Assembly (NCBI GenBank): GCA_014360385.1
Contig: JACIXO010000005.1
Location: forward strand, 1 to 9,840
Direction: 5' to 3'
DNA from: Actinomycetota bacterium
Lineage (GTDB): Bacteria; Actinomycetota; Humimicrobiia; Humimicrobiales; Humimicrobiaceae
Length of the DNA stretch: 9,840 nt
Positions 5,766 to 9,840 of this stretch are shown piece by piece. Both the position numbers and the translations under genes were made by a program. Below the pieces are notes generated by a model. The model saw only the letters and a program-made list of their open reading frames with translations. It was not told the origin of the DNA and made no database searches. Numbering within the stretch: the stretch's first letter is position 1; every line of letters starts with the position of its first letter.

Positions 5766-7916
5766 GTGAGTAGAAACCTTAAAGACGGAGAAGTAGAAGA
5801 ACTAAAAGCTAGAGCTGACATACACAGTATTATTTCCAGCTATGTAAATCTAAAAAAAACTGGAAAGAACTACACAGGACTTTGTCCTTTTCATAAGGAG
5901 AAAACACCTTCCTTTACTGTTGACCCTGCAAAACAGCTTTTCCACTGTTTTGGATGTGGAGAAGGTGGAGATGTGATAAGTTTTATTATGAAGATAGAAA
6001 ACATGGAGTTTATCGAAGCAGTTGAATTTCTAGCCAAAAAGGTAGGCTACGATTTAAAGTATGTCTATTCAGGTTCTAAGGACTATTTGGAATTCACAAA
6101 AGTAAAAACAAGGCTCTTCGAGTTAACCGAGCTAGCAAAAAAATACTATAACTATCTTCTTTTTAATACTAAAAAAGGCTCTCTGGCACTCGACTACCTT
6201 TCTGGAAGAGGATTTAATAGAGAAATACTGGAGCAATTTGAGGTGGGCTATAGTTTAAATAGCTGGAGAGGTTTTTCAGATTTTGCGAAGAGGAGGGGCT
6301 TTACAAGTAAAGAGCTTCTGGAGTGTGGCCTTGCAATTGAGAGTAGGAGAGGTGAGGATGAGGTATATGATAGATTTAGGGGAAGAGTAATGTTTCCTAT
6401 AAAGGATGTTTCCGGAAACACTATTGGTTTTGGGGGGAGAATCATTCCTGGTGTTGAAAAAGTTATGAGAGAATCTGCAAAGTACATAAATAGTCCAGAA
6501 ACCAGGATTTATTCAAAGAGCAGAAGTCTCTACGGTATATTTGAAGCTAAAAATCAAATTGTAAAAGAAGACAGAGTATTAATTGTAGAAGGGTACACTG
6601 ATGTAATTGCGCTCCATCAGCATGGTATAAAAAATGTAGTTGCCAGCCTTGGAACCGCTCTCACCTTAGAACAGATTGGAATTCTTGGAAGATTTACAAG
6701 AAATGTGGTACTGGTATTCGATAGTGATGAGGCAGGAATTAATGCTTCTCTCAGGGGAATGGAAAGGCTTATGGAATACAACCAGAAGCTTGACCTATAT
6801 CAGGAAAACAACATAGACATAAGTGTAGCTATACTGGAAGAGGGCTACGACCCTTCAGATTTTGTGTTGAAAAGGGGGAAGGATGACTTTCTAAAGAGGG
6901 TAGAAAATCCGATAAATATAATTGATTTTACCATGGATATGATTTTATCAACATACGACATTTCAACATTGAATGGAAAGCTCAGGGCAAGTGATAAATT
7001 ACTGGATTTTATAGCGACAATTTCATCAAAAATTATTCAGGAAGAGTGTGTAAAGAAAGTTTCGCAAAGGCTAGATCTAAGAGAGAGTTTGCTATTTGAA
7101 GAGCTACTTAAAAAGATAAGCGCTGGATCCTCTGGCTTTCGAGGAGATGGTCAGAGGATATGGAGCTTTGTAAAAGCTGAAGAGAGTGCTGGAGATACTT
7201 CTGTAGCTAAGAGTCTTAGAAATCTTGAAATAGAAGCATTGAGAATGCTTATAAAAGGGTCAGGTGGAAAGCATTTAGAGGAGGTTGTAAACCTGGGGGA
7301 GAAGTATTTCAGATTTAATGATACTAGAAATCTATACCTGGTAGCAAGAAAAAAGATAGAATCTCTGGCTAGGGAAGGTGGAAAAATAAACTTTCCTTTG
7401 GAAATTTCGTCTCAAGAAATAAGAAGCATATGTGATTTGCTATTCAGGGAAAGGGGAACTATAAGGAAAGAAAAAAGAAAAGAGGTAGAAAAAGAAGCAG
7501 GAAGAAAAGTAGAAAGAGGAATACCAGAAGAGACAGGAGAGGAAAAAAGAAAAGAAGTAGAAAAAGAAATAGAAGAGATTGATAAACTTTACAACAGTAT
7601 TGTTTTTAGTGAAGCTATTTATAAGGACGAAGAAGCTGTCTTAAGGGAAATATTGAATAACCTAAAGCTCGTTTTCATCTCTGATGAGATTGCAAATCTA
7701 AGAAAAAGAATGCTTGAGATTGAAAGTAAAAGAAAAAGATTGGAGCTTGAGCGTGGTGTAGATATGGATGTGGAAGATATGGATGTGGATAGGGATGTGG
7801 AAAGGGATGTGGATAGGGATGTGGAAAAACACAGGCTTGAGAAAGAGTACGACGAGCTATATAAGAAACTAATAGAGCTTGAAAATGAAAAGCTAAAACT
7901 AAAGAATCAAAGTTAG
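5766..7916 (+). CDS. dnaG: DNA primase, with enlarged repeat-bearing C-terminal region
   Basis: DnaG makes the short RNA primers for DNA replication at the fork, recruited by the DnaB/DnaC-type helicase. The 716-residue product starts with a CHC2 zinc-binding domain (Cys40, His43, Cys61, Cys64 in CPFH and CFGC). It continues into the RNA polymerase domain with RFRGRVMFPI and GFGGR, then the TOPRIM fold with EGYTDV (Glu275) and FDSDEAG (Asp319, Asp321). The catalytic set is complete. From about residue 450 the helicase-binding region is alpha-helical and divergent, and the protein is roughly 110 residues longer than the usual 600. The extra length includes a Lys/Glu-rich segment with EKRKEVEKE at 569-577 and 593-601, and an Asp/Arg/Val repeat at 666-686 that separates two predicted helices. 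GTG at 5766 is chosen because homology begins there and an AAGG-type site lies just upstream. It has its own promoter and precedes rpoD, a classic primase-sigma arrangement. Confidence 0.97.
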   Translation: MSRNLKDGEVEELKARADIHSIISSYVNLKKTGKNYTGLCPFHKEKTPSFTVDPAKQLFHCFGCGEGGDVISFIMKIENMEFIEAVEFLAKKVGYDLKYVYSGSKDYLEFTKVKTRLFELTELAKKYYNYLLFNTKKGSLALDYLSGRGFNREILEQFEVGYSLNSWRGFSDFAKRRGFTSKELLECGLAIESRRGEDEVYDRFRGRVMFPIKDVSGNTIGFGGRIIPGVEKVMRESAKYINSPETRIYSKSRSLYGIFEAKNQIVKEDRVLIVEGYTDVIALHQHGIKNVVASLGTALTLEQIGILGRFTRNVVLVFDSDEAGINASLRGMERLMEYNQKLDLYQENNIDISVAILEEGYDPSDFVLKRGKDDFLKRVENPINIIDFTMDMILSTYDISTLNGKLRASDKLLDFIATISSKIIQEECVKKVSQRLDLRESLLFEELLKKISAGSSGFRGDGQRIWSFVKAEESAGDTSVAKSLRNLEIEALRMLIKGSGGKHLEEVVNLGEKYFRFNDTRNLYLVARKKIESLAREGGKINFPLEISSQEIRSICDLLFRERGTIRKEKRKEVEKEAGRKVERGIPEETGEEKRKEVEKEIEEIDKLYNSIVFSEAIYKDEEAVLREILNNLKLVFISDEIANLRKRMLEIESKRKRLELERGVDMDVEDMDVDRDVERDVDRDVEKHRLEKEYDELYKKLIELENEKLKLKNQS
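7470..7568 (+). repeat. 27-bp direct repeat, 72 bp apart, within dnaG
   Basis: The 27 bases at 7470-7496 recur at 7542-7568 with a single difference (GAGGTA versus GAAGTA). The offset of 72 bases keeps frame and encodes EKRKEVEKE twice. The whole stretch from about 7455 to 7570 is almost purely A and G on the + strand. It falls in the expected N-terminal half of the helicase-binding region and looks like an in-frame slippage or unequal-exchange expansion. Confidence 0.85.
7761..7823 (+). repeat. 12-bp in-frame tandem repeat near the dnaG 3' end
   Basis: Five units of the form GA(T/A)A(T/G)GGATGTG, with an extra GAA codon after the first, encode DMDV-E-DMDV-DRDV-ERDV-DRDV (residues 666-686). 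Units 3 to 5 differ at only one base. The repeat sits in the predicted turn between the last two charged helices of the primase, so the hairpin that contacts helicase in homologues would have an extended acidic/basic linker. Confidence 0.9.
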
Positions 7917-7939
7917 AATCAGGGTTAGAGCCTATAAAT

Positions 7940-7965
7940 TTAGCTTAGTTGGTTAGCTTAGTTGG
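7940..7965. repeat. Perfect 13-bp tandem duplication between dnaG and rpoD
   Basis: TTAGCTTAGTTGG occurs at 7940-7952 and immediately again at 7953-7965 without mismatch. The surrounding 7917-8006 interval has no ORF and no convincing terminator, so dnaG transcripts may run into rpoD. Confidence 0.9.
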
Positions 7966-8006
7966 AAGAGGTATAAGGTAGTGGTAGAAAAAATGTAAGA
8001 AAGAAG

Positions 8007-8034
8007 TAGACATTAGTAAAATTGTGTATATAAT
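8007..8034 (+). promoter_or_regulatory. Sigma-A promoter of rpoD
   Basis: TAGACA at 8007-8012 (5 of 6 matches to the -35 consensus) and a perfect TATAAT at 8029-8034 are separated by 16 bases. The predicted start is near 8041, about 50 bases before the rpoD ATG. This gives rpoD its own promoter inside the dnaG-rpoD gap and, because the site is vegetative type, probable autoregulation by its own product. Confidence 0.7.
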
Positions 8035-8038
8035 ATAT

Positions 8039-8056
8039 TAGCCGATAATTTGGCTA
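8039..8056 (+). promoter_or_regulatory. 5' leader hairpin of the rpoD mRNA
   Basis: TAGCC (8039-8043) pairs with GGCTA (8052-8056) around an 8-base loop. It starts within two bases of the predicted transcription start, a placement known to stabilise bacterial mRNAs. The strong Shine-Dalgarno GAGGTGA (8080-8086) lies outside it, so translation should not be blocked. Confidence 0.45.
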
Positions 8057-8093
8057 GGGTTAATGAAGTCTATTTATTCGAGGTGATTTTAAT

Positions 8094-9191
8094 ATGAAAA
8101 GAGGGTCTGAGTTCAGGCTCGAAGAAGTAAGAGAATTAATAAATAAGGGAAAAGAAGAGGGCATACTTACAACTGAAGAAATTAGCGAGGCTTTGTCTGA
8201 GCTTGATTTAACCAAGGACCAGATTGAAAATATATACGATGTCATCCAGAATCTTGGAATAGAGATAGTTGATGAGGAAGATGAAGATATAGACAGCATC
8301 ATTGAAAAAAAGAGGGAAGAGGATCTTTTAAGCCAGAAGCTTGATCTTAGTATTAAGTCTCCTACAAATGATCCTGTTAGGATGTATCTTAAAGAAATTG
8401 GAAAGGTAAGACTCTTGACTGCTGCTGAGGAGGTCCAGCTTGCAAAAAGGATTGAAAAAGGCGATATGGAGGCTAAAAGGAGACTTGTTGAAGCTAACCT
8501 AAGACTGGTAGTAAGTATTGCCAAGAAATATGTTGGAAGGGGTATGCTTTTCCTTGACCTTATTCAGGAAGGAAATCTTGGTCTAATAAGAGCTGTTGAG
8601 AAGTTTGATTATAAGAAGGGATATAAGTTTTCTACTTATGCTACATGGTGGATAAGGCAGGCGATTACAAGGGCAATTGCCGACCAGGCAAGAACTATTA
8701 GAATACCTGTTCACATGGTTGAGACTATAAATAAGCTAATAAGAGTTCAAAGACAACTTCTTCAAAAGCTTGGAAGAGAACCCACTCCCAAAGAAATAGC
8801 AAAGGAAATGGGTATTTCTCAGGAAAAGGTAAGGGAGATTATGAAGATTTCGCAGGAGCCTGTATCTCTTGAAACACCAATTGGTGAAGAGGAGGATAGC
8901 CATCTTGGTGATTTTATTGAGGACTCTGAGGTTGAGGCACCTGCTGACGCTGCTTCCTTTACAATGCTTCAGGAGCAGCTTCAAGAGGTTTTAAACACGC
9001 TTAGTGAGAGAGAAAGAAAGGTTATACAGCTTAGATTTGGGCTCCAGGATGGACACCCAAGGACACTGGAGGAAGTTGGGAGAGAGTTTGGTGTAACCAG
9101 GGAAAGAATAAGACAGATTGAGTCCAAGACTTTAAGTAAACTAAGACATCCAAGTAAGAGTGCTTCGCTTAAAGACTTTCTGGAGTCTTAA
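8094..9191 (+). CDS. rpoD: RNA polymerase primary sigma factor SigA (sigma-70 family)
   Basis: This is the housekeeping sigma factor that directs RNA polymerase core to -10/-35 promoters. The 365-residue length is normal for Firmicute SigA, with a short acidic region 1.1 (about 5-65) and no non-conserved insert. Region 1.2 has DPVRMYLKEIGKVRLLT (93-109). Region 2 (about 128-200) contains AKKYVGRGMLFLDLIQEGN (core binding) and GYKFSTYATWWIRQAITRA (-10 recognition and melting). Region 3 follows (about 207-285). Region 4 contains LRFGLQDGHPRTLEEVG, and the helix-turn-helix GREFGVTRERIRQIESK (329-345) contacts the -35 box. The ATG at 8094 has an excellent Shine-Dalgarno, GAGGTGA, 7 bases upstream. 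The N-terminus fits homologues. It follows dnaG by 177 bases with an independent promoter. No defects or unusual codon stretches are evident. Confidence 0.99.
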   Translation: MKRGSEFRLEEVRELINKGKEEGILTTEEISEALSELDLTKDQIENIYDVIQNLGIEIVDEEDEDIDSIIEKKREEDLLSQKLDLSIKSPTNDPVRMYLKEIGKVRLLTAAEEVQLAKRIEKGDMEAKRRLVEANLRLVVSIAKKYVGRGMLFLDLIQEGNLGLIRAVEKFDYKKGYKFSTYATWWIRQAITRAIADQARTIRIPVHMVETINKLIRVQRQLLQKLGREPTPKEIAKEMGISQEKVREIMKISQEPVSLETPIGEEEDSHLGDFIEDSEVEAPADAASFTMLQEQLQEVLNTLSERERKVIQLRFGLQDGHPRTLEEVGREFGVTRERIRQIESKTLSKLRHPSKSASLKDFLES

Positions 9192-9240
9192 TGGTGCTTT
9201 TAATGTGGACTTTCTTGATGTGAGTGTGGTTTTTTACTTA

Positions 9241-9264
9241 TAGGTGGGTTACTAGGTGGGTTAC
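9241..9264. repeat. Perfect 12-bp tandem duplication downstream of rpoD
   Basis: TAGGTGGGTTAC occurs at 9241-9252 and again at 9253-9264. A second, smaller duplication, GGATGCA twice, lies at 9297-9303 and 9304-9310. The 9192-9336 interval otherwise holds only T-rich spacer with no ORF and no convincing terminator for rpoD. Confidence 0.85.
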
Positions 9265-9336
9265 TGAATCTGCTTTCTATGCTTAGCGAATTGATTGGAT
9301 GCAGGATGCAAGGGTGTATTTTCTTGGGTTTATTTC

Positions 9337-9365
9337 TTGAAATAAGCTTATTATATTAATATAAT
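9337..9365 (+). promoter_or_regulatory. Sigma-A promoter of the tRNA-Asn gene
   Basis: TTGAAA (9337-9342) and TATAAT (9360-9365) are separated by exactly 17 bases, the best promoter in the window. The start would be near 9372, giving a leader of about 44 nt for RNase P to remove. The spacer holds a perfect 12-bp palindrome, AATAAGCTTATT (9341-9352), and another, TATATTAATATA, overlaps it (9352-9363). Confidence 0.82.
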
Positions 9366-9415
9366 ACTACAGTTGGCGAAGATACTCGTTTTAGTTACTT
9401 AATTTGGTGGTTCGC

Positions 9416-9490
<75 letters not shown>

Positions 9491-9525
9491 TTCTGAGTGG
9501 CCCTCCTCTTAGACAATATTCGCAC

Positions 9526-9661
9526 ACTCCCTTTAAGGTTTGAAAATACCATAATTGCAAAGAATTGAAGGAGACTATCCCTTTCGACTTGCCCCAGTCT
9601 TCGGCTTTGGCTATGTCCTCGCCTTCGCTCCCTTCATTTATGGTTTTATAAATAAGGGAGT
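9526..9661. repeat. Nested imperfect inverted repeat, possible intergenic palindromic element
   Basis: Three blocks pair in collinear order: ACTCCCTT (9526-9533) with AAGGGAGT (9654-9661); CCATAA (9549-9554) with TTATGG (9638-9643); and TGAAGGAG (9566-9573) with CTCCCTTCA (9628-9636), the last with one bulge. The interior (9574-9627) is pyrimidine-rich and contains a small GACT/AGTC hairpin. No target-site duplication is visible at the ends and there is no transposase, so a MITE-like or REP-like identity is only inferred. Confidence 0.55.
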
Positions 9662-9732
9662 TTTCAATCTATCTTTTCAATAATCTGGCAAGGAAAAAAG
9701 AAAAATTAAGGTATTCGCCTAGGCTCGTCCAC

Positions 9733-9756
9733 GCTTCCCGATTGGCATCAGGAAGC
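9733..9756. repeat. Strong 24-base palindromic hairpin
   Basis: GCTTCC (9733-9738) pairs with GGAAGC (9751-9756). After one C-A mismatch, GAT (9740-9742) pairs with ATC (9747-9749), leaving a TGGC tetraloop. No T tract follows on either strand, so it is not a canonical terminator. It resembles a repetitive extragenic palindrome, but its copy number cannot be judged from one window. Confidence 0.55.
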
Positions 9757-9840
9757 AAGCCCAAAAAACCCCAAAGCAAAGCCACCACGATGTTGACCCC
9801 CCCCCCCACAAAGACAATGGGGGACCATAATACCCCAAGG

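Larger units (their letters stand above)
9491..9840. other. Gene-free region after the tRNA with inverted repeats and a poly-C run
   Basis: About 350 bases to the window end contain no credible gene on either strand. The base usage changes: the + strand, purine-rich through the genes, becomes pyrimidine- and C-rich, notably at 9574-9640 and 9750-9810. The region holds a nested inverted repeat (9526-9661), a strong hairpin (9733-9756), a direct repeat TTTTCAAT (9661-9668 and 9674-9681) and 11 consecutive C (9797-9807). A minus-strand frame stays open across part of it and the tRNA but has no start near its beginning. Confidence 0.6.

Noticed and set aside
8060..8524. 154-codon minus-strand ORF over the rpoD leader and 5' half
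   Set aside because: It is a Ser/Leu-rich shadow of rpoD with no ribosome binding site or recognisable domain.
9172..9189. AAGACT/AGTCTT hairpin at the rpoD stop as a terminator
   Set aside because: It is only 6 bp, within the coding sequence, and not followed directly by a T tract. No convincing rpoD terminator was found.
9539..9575. CRISPR-like look of the GTTTGAAA...GAATTGAAGG segment
   Set aside because: It resembles a clostridial CRISPR repeat end only loosely. There is a single copy, with no regular spacers and no cas genes.

Overview
The window is an AT-rich, purine-loaded stretch of a Bacillota chromosome, most likely from the anaerobic class Clostridia and possibly a thermophilic lineage. 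This rests on a separate alpha/beta glycyl-tRNA synthetase, a clostridial-type pyruvate phosphate dikinase, the dnaG-rpoD pair, a SigA of Firmicute length (365 aa) and strong AGGTG-type Shine-Dalgarno sites. Species cannot be fixed from the sequence alone. It is a core macromolecular-synthesis region, and all the real genes read on the + strand.

Layout: the 3' end of glyQ (1-214); glyS (359-2557); ppdK (2731-5385); a purine-rich gap ending in a clean Rho-independent terminator (5630-5669); dnaG (5766-7916) behind an extended -10 promoter; rpoD/sigA (8094-9191) with its own promoter and 5' hairpin; a tRNA-Asn(GUU) gene (9416-9490) with a near-consensus promoter; then about 350 bases with no convincing gene but several inverted repeats and an 11-base C run.

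Together the genes cover tRNA-Gly charging (GlyQ+GlyS), PEP/pyruvate interconversion (PpdK), replication priming (DnaG), housekeeping transcription initiation (SigA) and Asn decoding. The predicted promoters of dnaG, rpoD and the tRNA fit the -35/-10 consensus that this SigA should read. Genes that often sit between glyS, ppdK and dnaG in relatives (a CcpN-like CBS regulator, the PPDK regulatory protein, dgt) are absent here.

I found no new defence, mobile or biosynthetic system. The points most worth a second look are: an enlarged primase C-terminal domain carrying two in-frame repeat expansions; a hairpin covering the dnaG ribosome binding site; a nested inverted-repeat element and a second strong hairpin downstream of the tRNA; and short tandem duplications in most intergenic gaps and in dnaG.
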